Numbered from the stretch's first letter, positions 24,882 through 33,393 are shown. The stretch: 33,751 nucleotides of DNA from an uncultured Pelagibacteraceae bacterium (GCA_902532225.1 CACAHI010000008.1:1-33751); one strand, 5' to 3'. The notes: generated from the letters alone by a model not told the origin. Numbers and translations: made by a program.

Positions 24882-25784
24882 ATGGATAGTTATTTACATC
24901 AATTAACAGCAGTAATCCTTACTTATAAAACTAATTTAGATATACTTAAAAATTGTTTAAAATCTATAAATCCAAAGGTTAAAATATTAATAGTTGAAAA
25001 TTCTAGTCACTTTAAATATTTAAAAGAAATACAAAGCAACTTTTCTAACATTGAAGTGATTTGTTCAGGTTCAAATTTAGGCTATGGTGGTGGAAATAAC
25101 TTTGGATTAAATAAAGTAAAAACAAATTACGCTTTAATTTTAAATCCTGATACTATTTGTGAAGATAATTTTTTTTCAAATGTAAATAAATATTTATCAG
25201 ACAATATTAATTTCACTTTAATTGGTGCTACTTACAGCAATAAAACGGATTTTAAGCCAGCTGGGTTCTTTAATAAAAAAGACTTAAAGGATGCTCAATT
25301 TGATAAAGAATCAAATTTATATGAGGTAGACTGGATAGCTGGACACACTATTTTATTTAATATGAAAAAATTTAGTAATAAAATTTTTTTTGATGAAAAT
25401 TTTTTTTTATTTTTTGAAGAATTTGATTTGTGCATGACTTTGAAAAAAAGAAATGAAAAAGTATATATGTGCCCGGATTTAAAAATTGATCATATGGGTT
25501 GGAAAAGTTCTTTCAATGTTGATGAAAATTTTGAAATACACTCCCATAAATTAAGAAATTGGCATTACATGTGGTCTTTTTTTTATTATAATAAAAAAAA
25601 TTATGGTTATTTATATTCTTTAATTAAATCTCTATCTAGACTTTTGAGATCAGTATTAAGAATTATTTTTTATTCAGTTACTTTTAACAATAAACAAAGA
25701 ATTATTTATACTTATAGATTTTTAGGATTGATAAATTCTATTTTTTTAAAAAAATCAAAATATAGAGTAAATATTGATGATTAA
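24882..25784 (+). CDS. Glycosyltransferase family 2 (rhamnosyltransferase-like)
   Basis: A 300-residue GT-A transferase. The family pattern is clear: TAVILTYKTNLDILKNCL at the start, ILIVENSS, GSNLGYGGGNNFGLNKV, the DxD-equivalent LILNPDT, VDWIAGHTILFNMKKF and the acceptor-side ENFFLFFEEFDLCMTLKKR. This GYGGGNN/NPD/EE(F/Y)D(L/ L) combination is typical of WbbL-like rhamnosyltransferases. A basic, hydrophobic C-terminus (about 230-275) could attach to the membrane. Being divergent from rfbBACD makes dTDP-rhamnose the likely donor, an inference from position. It converges on apt with a 4 bp overlap. Confidence 0.85.
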   Translation: MDSYLHQLTAVILTYKTNLDILKNCLKSINPKVKILIVENSSHFKYLKEIQSNFSNIEVICSGSNLGYGGGNNFGLNKVKTNYALILNPDTICEDNFFSNVNKYLSDNINFTLIGATYSNKTDFKPAGFFNKKDLKDAQFDKESNLYEVDWIAGHTILFNMKKFSNKIFFDENFFLFFEEFDLCMTLKKRNEKVYMCPDLKIDHMGWKSSFNVDENFEIHSHKLRNWHYMWSFFYYNKKNYGYLYSLIKSLSRLLRSVLRIIFYSVTFNNKQRIIYTYRFLGLINSIFLKKSKYRVNIDD

Positions 25785-26308
25785 TGTCCAGGAAATTCAA
25801 TTAGATTTACTATTTTGTAACCATCTTTAATTAATTTATCTGCACCACCTAAATCAAAAAGATTTATTACGAATATAAATCCAGATACTTTAGCCCCAGC
25901 CATCCCAATTAGTTTTGCCGCAGCCTCAGCTGTACCTCCCGTCGCAATTAAATCGTCAATAACCAAAACAGAATCATCTTTTTCTACAGAGTCTTTATGC
26001 ATTTCTATTGTAGCTTTTCCATATTCTAATTGAAAATCTACCGAGTATGTGTCTGCTGGTAGTTTGTTTTTTTTTCTAAGTAGTACAAAGGGTTTTTTTA
26101 ACAAATAAGAAACTGCTGATGCAAATACAAATCCTCTTGATTCTATGGCAGCTATTTTATCTATTTTAAAATTTTTTGACTTTTCAATTATCTGATCAAT
26201 TGTATTTATAAATGCTTTTTCATTTTTTATTAGTGTTGTTATATCTCTAAATAAAATTCCCTTTTTAGGATAGTCAGGTATTGATCTAATATATTCTTTT
26301 AAATCCAT
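25781..26308 (-). CDS. apt: Adenine phosphoribosyltransferase
   Basis: A 175-residue type I phosphoribosyltransferase, the usual Apt size. Motifs: SIPDYPKKGILFRDITTL at the start, AAIESRGFVFASAVSYLL, LRKKNKLPADTYS, LEYGKATIEMHKDS, and the PRPP loop VLVIDDLIATGGTAEAA with both acidic residues. It converts adenine and PRPP to AMP in the cytosol. The divergent neighbour mtnP releases adenine from methylthioadenosine, so the pair forms a salvage unit. The start regions are separated by 40 bp. It marks the right border of the polysaccharide island. Confidence 0.95.
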   Translation of the reverse strand: MDLKEYIRSIPDYPKKGILFRDITTLIKNEKAFINTIDQIIEKSKNFKIDKIAAIESRGFVFASAVSYLLKKPFVLLRKKNKLPADTYSVDFQLEYGKATIEMHKDSVEKDDSVLVIDDLIATGGTAEAAAKLIGMAGAKVSGFIFVINLFDLGGADKLIKDGYKIVNLIEFPGH

Positions 26309-26348
26309 AAAATTTTAAGTTATAAATAAATAGATCATTTTAAATAAT

Positions 26349-27218
26349 ATGACAAATAAATTAGCAATTATTGGTGGCAGCGGTTTATATGATGTGGAAG
26401 AATTTAAAGATAGGGAATTACTAGAAATTAATACACCCTGGGGTAATCCTTCTGATAAAATTTTAAAAACAACTTATAATAATAAAGAAGTTTATTTTCT
26501 TCCTAGACACGGACGTGGACACTTTGTCAATCCCTCAAATATTAATTTTAGAGCAAATATAGATGCTCTTAAACAATTAGGTGTTACAGACATTGTTTCT
26601 GTTTCAGCTGTAGGATCTTTAAAAGAAGCTTTACCACCAGGAAAATTCGTTATTGTTGATCAATTTATAGATAGAACTTTTGCACGAAATAAAACTTTTT
26701 TTGATGACGAAATAGTCGCTCATGTTTCTATGGCCCATCCCACATCTAATGGATTAATGAATGCATGTGAAGAAGCTATTAAAAAAGAAAAAATAGAATA
26801 CCAGAGAAATGGAACATACGTCGTTATGGAAGGACCTCAGTTTTCAACATTAGCAGAATCAAATTTATATAGATCATGGAAAGCCGATGTAATTGGAATG
26901 ACAAATATGCCTGAAGCTAAATTAGCAAGAGAAGCAGAAATTAGATACGCATCAGTTTCAATGGTAACAGATTATGATTGTTGGCATCCAGACCATGAGA
27001 ATGTAGATGTGCAGCAAGTTATAAAAGTTCTTTTAGGAAATGCAGCAAAAGCAAAAAATATGATTAAAAACCTTATAGATAATTTTGAAAAACATATTGA
27101 TCCAAAAGACCCAACAAACAATTGTTTAGATGTAGCAATTATTACAGCTCCTGAAAAAAGAACACAAAAAACTATTGATAAACTTAAAACAGTTGCTGGA
27201 AGGTTTCTTAGCAAATAA
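26349..27218 (+). CDS. mtnP: S-methyl-5'-thioadenosine phosphorylase
   Basis: A 289-residue family 2 purine nucleoside phosphorylase. Motifs: IIGGSGLYDVEEF at the start, LPRHGRGHFVNPS (phosphate binding), SVSAVGSLKEALPPG, MEGPQFSTLAESNLYRSW, VIGMTNMPEAKLAREAEI and TDYDCWH, the last matching MTA phosphorylase more than other purine phosphorylases. It splits methylthioadenosine, a polyamine and quorum-type side product, into adenine and methylthioribose-1-phosphate. Its stop shares one base with the mtnA ATG, so the two are coupled. Confidence 0.95.
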   Translation: MTNKLAIIGGSGLYDVEEFKDRELLEINTPWGNPSDKILKTTYNNKEVYFLPRHGRGHFVNPSNINFRANIDALKQLGVTDIVSVSAVGSLKEALPPGKFVIVDQFIDRTFARNKTFFDDEIVAHVSMAHPTSNGLMNACEEAIKKEKIEYQRNGTYVVMEGPQFSTLAESNLYRSWKADVIGMTNMPEAKLAREAEIRYASVSMVTDYDCWHPDHENVDVQQVIKVLLGNAAKAKNMIKNLIDNFEKHIDPKDPTNNCLDVAIITAPEKRTQKTIDKLKTVAGRFLSK

Positions 27219-28183
27219 TGAAAATAGAAGGTAAAGAATATCGCACAATTTGGTTTGAAAATAATATTGTAAAAATAATAGACCAAACAAAACTTCCACA
27301 TAAATTTATTATTAAAGATTTGAGAACAGCCAAAGATGCAATTAATGCTATCAAAGTAATGGAAGTAAGAGGAGCTCCTTTAATTGGTGCTACTGCTGCT
27401 TATGGATTGGTTTTAGCAATTATCGAAAATAATGATCAATCTTTTTTAAAAAAGTCAGCTGAGGAATTAATTAAATCAAGACCAACTGCAATTAATTTAA
27501 AGTGGGCTGTTGATAGAATGATGAATAAATTATCAGGTGTTAATAGTGATAAAATTTTAGAAATAGCTCTGAATGAGGCAAAAGAAATTTGTGAAGAGGA
27601 TGTTAAATTTTGTGAAAATATAGGATTAAATGGACTAAGAATAATAGAAGAAATTTATAATACAAAAAAAGATACTGTAAATATTCTTACCCATTGCAAT
27701 GCAGGTTGGCTAGCAACTATTAATTGGGGAACAGCAACTTCACCTATTTATCATGCACATAAAAAAGATATTCCAGTTCATGTTTGGGTAGATGAAACAA
27801 GACCAAGAAACCAAGGAGCTAACTTAACTTCATATGAATTAAATGAAGAAGAGATACCAAATACTATAATTGCAGATAATACTGGTGGAATACTAATGCA
27901 AAGAGGTGAAGTAGATATGTGTATAGTTGGAACTGACAGAACTTTAGCAACAGGAGATGTCTGTAATAAAATAGGAACTTATCTTAAAGCGCTTGCTGCA
28001 AAGGATAATAATGTACCTTTTTACGTTGCTTTACCAAGCTCAACAATAGATTGGGACATTAAAGATTATAAAGATATTCCTATTGAAGAAAGAAATTCAG
28101 AGGAACTTTCTCATATGGAAGGATTAGATAAAGATGGAAATGTTAAGAAAGTTAAAGTTTATCCAAAAAAAGCAAAGCAATGA
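27218..28183 (+). CDS. mtnA: Methylthioribose-1-phosphate isomerase, truncated by frame change
   Basis: This frame gives 321 residues of an enzyme that is normally about 340-370 long. It isomerises methylthioribose-1-phosphate to methylthioribulose-1-phosphate. The family core is intact: [29 protein letters not shown] with C160, [18 protein letters not shown], and [18 protein letters not shown] with D240; these positions equal the catalytic Cys and Asp of the B. subtilis enzyme. After VKKVKVYP the frame passes an A7 run (28165-28171) and stops at 28181, while the conserved C-terminal part continues in the -1 frame (28180-28293). With one more A, or a -1 slip at that run, the product would be about 358 residues, the normal length. 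It is therefore either a sequence error, a slippage-expressed gene or a broken gene. Confidence 0.93.
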   Translation: MKIEGKEYRTIWFENNIVKIIDQTKLPHKFIIKDLRTAKDAINAIKVMEVRGAPLIGATAAYGLVLAIIENNDQSFLKKSAEELIKSRPTAINLKWAVDRMMNKLSGVNSDKILEIALNEAKEICEEDVKFCENIGLNGLRIIEEIYNTKKDTVNILTHCNAGWLATINWGTATSPIYHAHKKDIPVHVWVDETRPRNQGANLTSYELNEEEIPNTIIADNTGGILMQRGEVDMCIVGTDRTLATGDVCNKIGTYLKALAAKDNNVPFYVALPSSTIDWDIKDYKDIPIEERNSEELSHMEGLDKDGNVKKVKVYPKKAKQ

Positions 28184-28293
28184 ATTTAGCTTTTGATGTT
28201 ACTCCAGCCAAATATGTTACTGCCTTGATAACGGAAAAAGGAGTTTGCGAAGCATCTTCTGATGGGTTAAAAAAATTATTTAAAAATTTATAA
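28180..28293 (+). CDS. C-terminal segment of MtnA in the -1 frame
   Basis: Thirty-seven residues ([20 protein letters not shown] from residue 2, then GVCEASSDG) match the conserved C-terminus of MtnA, which usually reads xNPAFDVTPAxxITALITExG. The ATG at 28180 overlaps the TGA at 28181 of the main frame. Joined through the A7 run it continues the main protein as [15 protein letters not shown]. It overlaps the convergent M24 gene end by 6 bp. It is unlikely to be a separate protein. Confidence 0.85.
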   Translation: MNLAFDVTPAKYVTALITEKGVCEASSDGLKKLFKNL

Positions 28294-29439
28294 CACAACT
28301 AAATCAAGTTTTTGTTTTCCTAATCTTTGATTGCCGTTTTCAGTTACAAGATAAGTTTCACCTAAATTCATCGCTAATTCATTTTTAGAATCCATAAGAA
28401 TCATATGCATGAAAAATACGTTACCAGGTTCTATTATATATGGATTACCTGTATAAAGCATTGGCCAGTCCATCCAATTTGGAGAAAAGGTAGTTCCTAA
28501 AGAATAACCGCAAGCATTCATTCTTGCATTACTATAACCAAGATCATCAAATGTTTTTGCATGAATATCAAATACTTCCCCAATTTTATTTCCTGGTTTT
28601 AATTTAATTTCACAATTCTTTAAAGCTTCAACGCAAGCTTCATGCATTTTATAATGTTTAGGATTAGCATTACCAATTGGTATCGTTCTAAACATTGCAG
28701 AGTGATAATGTCTATAAGTACCGGCCCATTCAATAGTTAATTGATCTGGATTTTTTAAAATTTGTTTTTCTGCTTGATAACGGCAGAGAAGAGCATTCTT
28801 CCCCGAGCCAATTATAAATTCATTTGCCGGATAATCTCCACCTCCTTCAAATATTACTCTATTCATTTCAGCTAATATTTTAGATTCGCTAACACCAGCT
28901 TTAGTATGTTTCCAAACTTCATCCAACGCTTTATCTGCTAGCGCAGCAGCTTTTCTAACATAAGTAATTTCTTCTTCTGACTTGACAACTCTTAACTTTG
29001 TAATTAGGTCTGATTTATCCTCAATTGTACAATAATCTTCTAAAGATTTATTTAGTCTCAAAGCATTTCTACCAGTCAAACCGTACGCTTCATACTCAAT
29101 ACCTAATTTCTTACCTTTGAGATTTAATTCATTTAAAATAATTTTAAGATCATCTGTTGGATTTGATCTTTCTTTATCTACCCAAATTTTTATATTTTCA
29201 ATATTAGAAGTATTTTGTGCTTGTCTTAAATCTGGAGCTCTCGTCAATAAAACAATATTTCCTTTTTGATCTAAAACTAGAGTTTGAAAAAAAACATAAC
29301 CAAACGTGTCATAACCAGTTAACCAATACATAGATTCCTGTCTAAACATTAGTAGAGCATCTATTTTTTGCTCTTTCATTGATTTCAAAACTTTTGATTT
29401 TCTTGATGTAAATTCTTCTTTTGAAAAATGAAGACCCAT
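28288..29439 (-). CDS. M24-fold hydrolase, creatinase/ectoine hydrolase (DoeA)-like, metal ligands missing
   Basis: A 383-residue protein of the creatinase/prolidase (pita-bread) family: N-terminal domain to about 150, catalytic domain about 155-370. The family frame is clear ([58 protein letters not shown]). The usual five metal ligands are mostly gone: E237 and A248 replace the two Asp, [10 protein letters not shown] (311-320) replaces the HGxG block, and H345 replaces a Glu; only E361 remains. This matches metal-independent members such as creatinase and the ectoine hydrolase DoeA, whose GYSxG...PPxW block is similar. The substrate is likely a small amide or osmolyte, not a dipeptide, but this is inferred. 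The ATG shares one base with the end of the M23 gene. Confidence 0.8.
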   Translation of the reverse strand: MGLHFSKEEFTSRKSKVLKSMKEQKIDALLMFRQESMYWLTGYDTFGYVFFQTLVLDQKGNIVLLTRAPDLRQAQNTSNIENIKIWVDKERSNPTDDLKIILNELNLKGKKLGIEYEAYGLTGRNALRLNKSLEDYCTIEDKSDLITKLRVVKSEEEITYVRKAAALADKALDEVWKHTKAGVSESKILAEMNRVIFEGGGDYPANEFIIGSGKNALLCRYQAEKQILKNPDQLTIEWAGTYRHYHSAMFRTIPIGNANPKHYKMHEACVEALKNCEIKLKPGNKIGEVFDIHAKTFDDLGYSNARMNACGYSLGTTFSPNWMDWPMLYTGNPYIIEPGNVFFMHMILMDSKNELAMNLGETYLVTENGNQRLGKQKLDLVVL

Positions 29440-30245
29440 TAATTTATATCCAATACAGTTGCAGGATCTAATCTAGTTCCAAACCAGTTTAATCTTACGT
29501 CTAAATGAGGACCTGTAGATCTACCACTTGATCCAACTGTTCCAATGATATCACCTTGTTTAACAATATCATTTTTTTCAACAAAGATTTCATCCAAATG
29601 CATATATAAAGTTGAAATTCCATGACCATGATCAAAAATTAAAGTTGCACCAGTAAAATATAAATCATTTTCAGCTAAGGTAACAATACCATCAGCCATT
29701 GCTTTAATAGGCGTTCCAAGGTCCCCTGCAAAATCAATTCCATAATGTGGCCAACGCGGTTTACCATTTAGTATTCTTTGACTTCCATAGACGCCAGTGA
29801 TTATTGCATTTTCTAATGGTAAAATAAATTTATCCTTAAAAAAATCTAAATCAGAATTTATTTCTCTTGCTATAGCTATAAGTTTATTTTCTTTTTTAAT
29901 TCTCGCATAGACTTCTTCTGGTGGAGTAACTTTTTTTTCCTCCAGTCCATCAATTCTTTGAATATTATATTTTCTTTTTTGAACTTTTTTAATAATTTTG
30001 TTTATATTTCCATCTTTTTCAATTTGGATTACAACGTCATATTTTCTCTCTCTATCTAATCCAAATGCAAAATATCCATCTTTAGAAACTTTGATTTTTT
30101 TTTTATCTATCAAAACTGTAGAATTTGGATCAGCTTTACCTATTATGTAATGTCCTTGAATAAATTTACCATTAAATTCTACGGCATAAGATTTAAAATA
30201 AATAAAAAAAAATAATAAAAAAAACTTAATTATTTTGCAGTCCAT
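29439..30245 (-). CDS. M23 family peptidase-like exported protein
   Basis: A 268-residue exported protein with a signal peptide (residues 1-21, cleavage after SYA), a small N-terminal beta-rich domain (about 22-95), a linker helix (about 110-135) and a C-terminal LytM/M23 domain (about 145-268). Within the M23 domain H167xxxD171 (HYGID) and catalytic-type H216 (YMHLD) are present, but the last zinc ligand in the canonical GPHLH motif is Asp: GPHLDVRL, H247-L-D249. M23 enzymes cut peptidoglycan cross-links, and degenerate members act as amidase activators. Given the Asp substitution, either an altered zinc site or a non-enzymatic role is possible. The start lies 16 bp inside the preceding SDR gene end. 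Confidence 0.85.
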   Translation of the reverse strand: MDCKIIKFFLLFFFIYFKSYAVEFNGKFIQGHYIIGKADPNSTVLIDKKKIKVSKDGYFAFGLDRERKYDVVIQIEKDGNINKIIKKVQKRKYNIQRIDGLEEKKVTPPEEVYARIKKENKLIAIAREINSDLDFFKDKFILPLENAIITGVYGSQRILNGKPRWPHYGIDFAGDLGTPIKAMADGIVTLAENDLYFTGATLIFDHGHGISTLYMHLDEIFVEKNDIVKQGDIIGTVGSSGRSTGPHLDVRLNWFGTRLDPATVLDIN

Positions 30246-30997
30246 CCGCCGTCTACTAATATAGAAGTTCCATGAATCATTGAAGCAGCGTCAGATGCTA
30301 AAAAAACAACCGTAGATGCTATTTCTGACATTTCTGCAAACCTTCCTAAAGGAATGTTATTTAAAGTTTCTTTTCTAAATTTTTGGTTTTTTAAGAATTT
30401 TTTAGTCATTGGTGTTACCACAAAAGTAGGAGCAACTGTATTAACTCTTATGTTGTATTTAGCTAAATCTACAGCCATACCTTTTGTTAATCCTTCTAAA
30501 CCCCATTTGTTCATATTGTAAACACTTCTTATTGGTCCTCCCACATGACCCATTTGCGAAGACATATTAATAATTGATGCACCAATTTTTTTTCTATTTT
30601 TAAGTTTTATCATTTTTAATGCACACAATTGAGCTACATTAAAAGCTGCGATGGTATTTATTTTTACTAAGTATTCCATATTTTTAGTTTTAACCTCTGT
30701 AAAATGTTCGGGAATATTGTTTCCAGCATTATTTACTAAAATATCAATTCGTTGTTGTTGATTAACTATTGATTTTATTTGGTTATAATTAGTTATATCG
30801 CAAGGGTATGATTTACATTTTACTTTGAATTTTTTTATAATTTTTGAAACTGAATCTAAATCTTTTTTTGTTCTACTAATAATAATTAAATTACATCCTG
30901 ACTCTGCTAGAGCTATAGCACACGCTTTCCCCAAACCTTTGCCTGCTCCAGTTACTAGCGCGTATTTGTTTTTTAGATTGTATTTTTTTAAGTACAT
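30230..30997 (-). CDS. Short-chain dehydrogenase/reductase (classical SDR)
   Basis: A classical SDR of 255 residues. TGAGKGLGKA at about 16-25 binds NAD(P); LVNNAGNN, INMSSQMGHVGG (catalytic Ser) and YNMNK (catalytic Tyr/Lys) follow, and the C-terminus FLASDAASMIHGTSILVDGG is typical of 3-oxoacyl-reductase/gluconate 5-dehydrogenase-like members. A gluconate 5-dehydrogenase-like or related sugar-acid role is suggested by overall form, but the substrate is unknown. It lies 2 bp after the TerC-type gene and overlaps the M23 gene by 16 bp, so it is part of a leftward run that may start at the TRAP transporter. Confidence 0.88.
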   Translation of the reverse strand: MYLKKYNLKNKYALVTGAGKGLGKACAIALAESGCNLIIISRTKKDLDSVSKIIKKFKVKCKSYPCDITNYNQIKSIVNQQQRIDILVNNAGNNIPEHFTEVKTKNMEYLVKINTIAAFNVAQLCALKMIKLKNRKKIGASIINMSSQMGHVGGPIRSVYNMNKWGLEGLTKGMAVDLAKYNIRVNTVAPTFVVTPMTKKFLKNQKFRKETLNNIPLGRFAEMSEIASTVVFLASDAASMIHGTSILVDGGWTAK

Positions 30998-30999
30998 TT

Positions 31000-31575
31000 T
31001 TATAAGAATAACTTTAAATCAGTATAGATCAATTCAATTGCCACTACTAGTATTGCAAATAACCCAATCCAACCTATCCAAGTATATTTTTTAATCCATC
31101 CAGATATCAAAGTCGCTGCAGTTGCCATCAAAGCTATAGATAAAACTAGACCAAAAACTAGAAGCCAATAATGATCTTTTGCAGCACCCGCAACTCCTAG
31201 CACGTTATCAAGACTCATTGTAAAGTCTGCTATCAAAACTGTCCAAATCGCTTTCCAAAAATTTGAATTATCAACTTTAATATTTTCATCATTGGTTGAT
31301 GTTTTTTTGATTACATCTACATAAAGTTTGTAACAGATATAAAGTAATGCCAAACCACCAATTAATCTCAAACCTGTAATCTGAAGTAAATAAGCTGTTA
31401 ATAATGTAAGAATTATTCTTAAAATTACCGCCCCACCAATGCCCCAAAAAATTATTTTTTTTCTTTGATCAGCTGGAAATTGTGATGCAACCATACCTAT
31501 GATAATTGCGTTGTCGCCTGCTAAAACTAAATCAATAAATACTATTTGTGCAAAAATAATTATCTGTTCATTCAT
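31000..31575 (-). CDS. TerC family membrane protein (YjbE type)
   Basis: A 191-residue integral membrane protein with about six hydrophobic helices. The family markers are DLVLAGDNAIIIGMVA near residues 15-30 and ADFTMSLDNVLGVAGAA near 115-131; the two D-N pairs lie in membrane helices and are thought to bind metal ions such as manganese in TerC/Alx-type exporters. It is about the usual length of the YjbE subgroup. It overlaps the GMC gene end by 4 bp and precedes the SDR by 2 bp. A manganese or other metal transport role is family-based only. Confidence 0.88.
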   Translation of the reverse strand: MNEQIIIFAQIVFIDLVLAGDNAIIIGMVASQFPADQRKKIIFWGIGGAVILRIILTLLTAYLLQITGLRLIGGLALLYICYKLYVDVIKKTSTNDENIKVDNSNFWKAIWTVLIADFTMSLDNVLGVAGAAKDHYWLLVFGLVLSIALMATAATLISGWIKKYTWIGWIGLFAILVVAIELIYTDLKLFL

Positions 31576-33032
31576 GACTTACTATCTTCTAATATCATGT
31601 CTGATGCTTTTTCTGCAATCATTATAGTTGGTGCATTAGTATTTCCAGAAGTGATATTTGGCATTATAGAAGCATCTACAACTCTTAGATTTTTTATACC
31701 ATGAATATTTAGTCTTTCATTAACCACCGAATTTTCATCTTGTCCCATTTTACAGGTTCCAACAGGATGAAATATAGTTTGAGTATAATCACTACCTGCT
31801 TTGACCAAATCATCATCATTTTGAATATGCAAACCTGGTCTATATTCTTCTGGTTCATATTTTTTAAAAGTATTTGTGTCTAACATTATTTTTCTTATAA
31901 GTTTAAGTCCTTGAGCAGCAACATATCTATCATCGTCTGTAGAAAGATAGTTCATTTTTATCTTCGGATAATCTTTTATATTACTGCTAATTATGTTTAT
32001 CTCTCCTCTACTTGTTGGTCTAATATTCGCAACAGTAGGAGTTATACCGTCAAAATCATGTAGTTTGGTTGCACCTAAAATATCTGTACTTATTGGCTGT
32101 ACATGAAATTGTAAATTTGGTGTTTCTCTAGAGCTATCGCTTTTTGCGAAACCGCAGACTTGGCTCGCACCCATAGTCATAGGCCCACTTTGATTAAAAA
32201 TATATTCTAAACCAATCAAAAAATTTCCAAAAATACTATTAATTTTTTTATTTAAGGATTTAAGGTTTTTAACTTTGTAAACTGGCCTGAACATCAAATG
32301 GTCTTGTAAATTTTTTCCAACACCCTTTAATTGATTTACAATATTTATTCCATGTTTCTTAAGTTTTTCACTATCTCCAATGCCTGATACTTGTAATATA
32401 TGAGGAGATCCAATTGATCCAGCTGATAAAATTATTTCTTTATTTGTTTTTACTTCAACTAATTTATCTTGGATATAATAATTTATACCTACAGCTTTCT
32501 TTCCATCAAAATTAATTTTTTGAACATGGGCATTAGTGATTATTTTTAAATTTGGTCTTTTTTTTATGGGATTTAAATATCCTTTTGCTGCACTACATCT
32601 TAGTTTTAATCCTCTATGACTATGGCTAGTTGTGAACTGAAAATAACCAACACCAAAATTATCACCAGTATTAAAGTCATTAATTTTTGGTATACCGTTT
32701 TCCTCAGCAGCATTTATAAATTCTTCAAGCATCTTTAATTTAATTTTTTTGTTAGCAACCATTATTGGTCCACTATCGTTATGGAATTCATTTTTTCCTA
32801 ACTCGTTATTTTCAGATTTTATAAAGTAAGGAAGAACATCGTCCCAGCCCCAACCGTTATTTCCTTGTTGTCGCCAATTATCATAATCATTACTTTGACC
32901 TCTTATCCAAAGAAGACCATTAATTGAGGAGCTTCCCCCTAAAGTTTTTCCTCTAGGATATCTTATTGATCTATTATTCATGGTTTCATCTTTTTCTGTG
33001 TGAAAGCACCAGTCAACCTTAGGGTTGTGCAT
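31572..33032 (-). CDS. GMC oxidoreductase lacking its FAD-binding N-terminus (choline dehydrogenase-like)
   Basis: A 486-residue frame that is clearly a GMC flavoprotein, but it begins at what is normally residue ~80. Present are KVDWCFHTEKDE, the GMC signature 1 YPRGKTLGGSSSINGLLWIR, LSAGSIGSPHILQVSGIG, and the C-terminal FHPVGTCKMG (active-site H422) with SGNTNAPTIMIAEKASD (N466). Missing is the leading DYIIVGAGSAG-type FAD motif. Homology continues two codons ahead of the ATG (K-T), after which the frame meets a stop. As it stands the protein could not bind FAD normally. Relatives oxidise choline, alcohols or sugar alcohols. It overlaps the TerC-type gene by 4 bp. Its 5' end overlaps the truncated dctQ. 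Confidence 0.88.
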   Translation of the reverse strand: MHNPKVDWCFHTEKDETMNNRSIRYPRGKTLGGSSSINGLLWIRGQSNDYDNWRQQGNNGWGWDDVLPYFIKSENNELGKNEFHNDSGPIMVANKKIKLKMLEEFINAAEENGIPKINDFNTGDNFGVGYFQFTTSHSHRGLKLRCSAAKGYLNPIKKRPNLKIITNAHVQKINFDGKKAVGINYYIQDKLVEVKTNKEIILSAGSIGSPHILQVSGIGDSEKLKKHGINIVNQLKGVGKNLQDHLMFRPVYKVKNLKSLNKKINSIFGNFLIGLEYIFNQSGPMTMGASQVCGFAKSDSSRETPNLQFHVQPISTDILGATKLHDFDGITPTVANIRPTSRGEINIISSNIKDYPKIKMNYLSTDDDRYVAAQGLKLIRKIMLDTNTFKKYEPEEYRPGLHIQNDDDLVKAGSDYTQTIFHPVGTCKMGQDENSVVNERLNIHGIKNLRVVDASIMPNITSGNTNAPTIMIAEKASDMILEDSKS

Positions 33033-33385
33033 TGTCTTACTTTAAAATTTCTGTATAAGAAATCTGCTCTTATATGAACTCCTTTTGATAATGCGTAACC
33101 GGCACCCAACATAAATAAGGCGCCATATAAAAATCTACTAATATCATAAGCCCATATTGTAGGAGCTAAAAATAATTTTCTTGCAAAGACTTCGTAAGTC
33201 ATTGCTAAAATTAATGGCATTAAAATCCAACAAACTATATTGCCTGTTATCTTGCTAAATTTATCTATTGAAGTAATAGATTTTGCCATCCATTTAGGCA
33301 TATCATCTGGCATTTTGCCTGAGCCGCCTCTTCTCTCGGCAATCATTTCATCTGAAATATCTAATTTACCTGGTTCGTCTGCCAT
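32978..33385 (-). CDS. dctQ: TRAP transporter small permease, C-terminally truncated (DctQ)
   Basis: The frame gives 135 residues, of which the first 116 are a TRAP-type DctQ small membrane subunit. Seen are a charged N-terminus, membrane helix 1 (NIVCWILMPLILAMTYEVFA, about 49-68), the KLFLAPTIWAYDISRFLYG segment, helix 2 and GYALSKGVHIRADFLYRNFKV. DctQ normally continues for about 50-100 residues with two more helices. Here the last 19 residues read out of frame through the GMC gene start and end at 32978. The dctM gene that should follow is absent. It lies 45 bp after dctP, past a strong hairpin. Confidence 0.85.
   Translation of the reverse strand: MADEPGKLDISDEMIAERRGGSGKMPDDMPKWMAKSITSIDKFSKITGNIVCWILMPLILAMTYEVFARKLFLAPTIWAYDISRFLYGALFMLGAGYALSKGVHIRADFLYRNFKVRQCTTLRLTGAFTQKKMKP
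33033..33041. other. Junction joining truncated dctQ and truncated GMC gene
   Basis: Minus-strand homology to TRAP small permease runs to the Val codon ending at 33038. Homology to GMC proteins begins with the Lys-Thr codons at 33038-33033, just ahead of the GMC ATG (33032). The two gene remnants therefore meet within a few bases in different frames. Confidence 0.75.
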
Positions 33386-33393
33386 AAAGTCCC

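Noticed and set aside
26309..26348. Possible SAM or MTA riboswitch before mtnP
   Set aside because: Only 40 bp separate the divergent starts, too short for any known riboswitch, and no G/C-containing stem is present.
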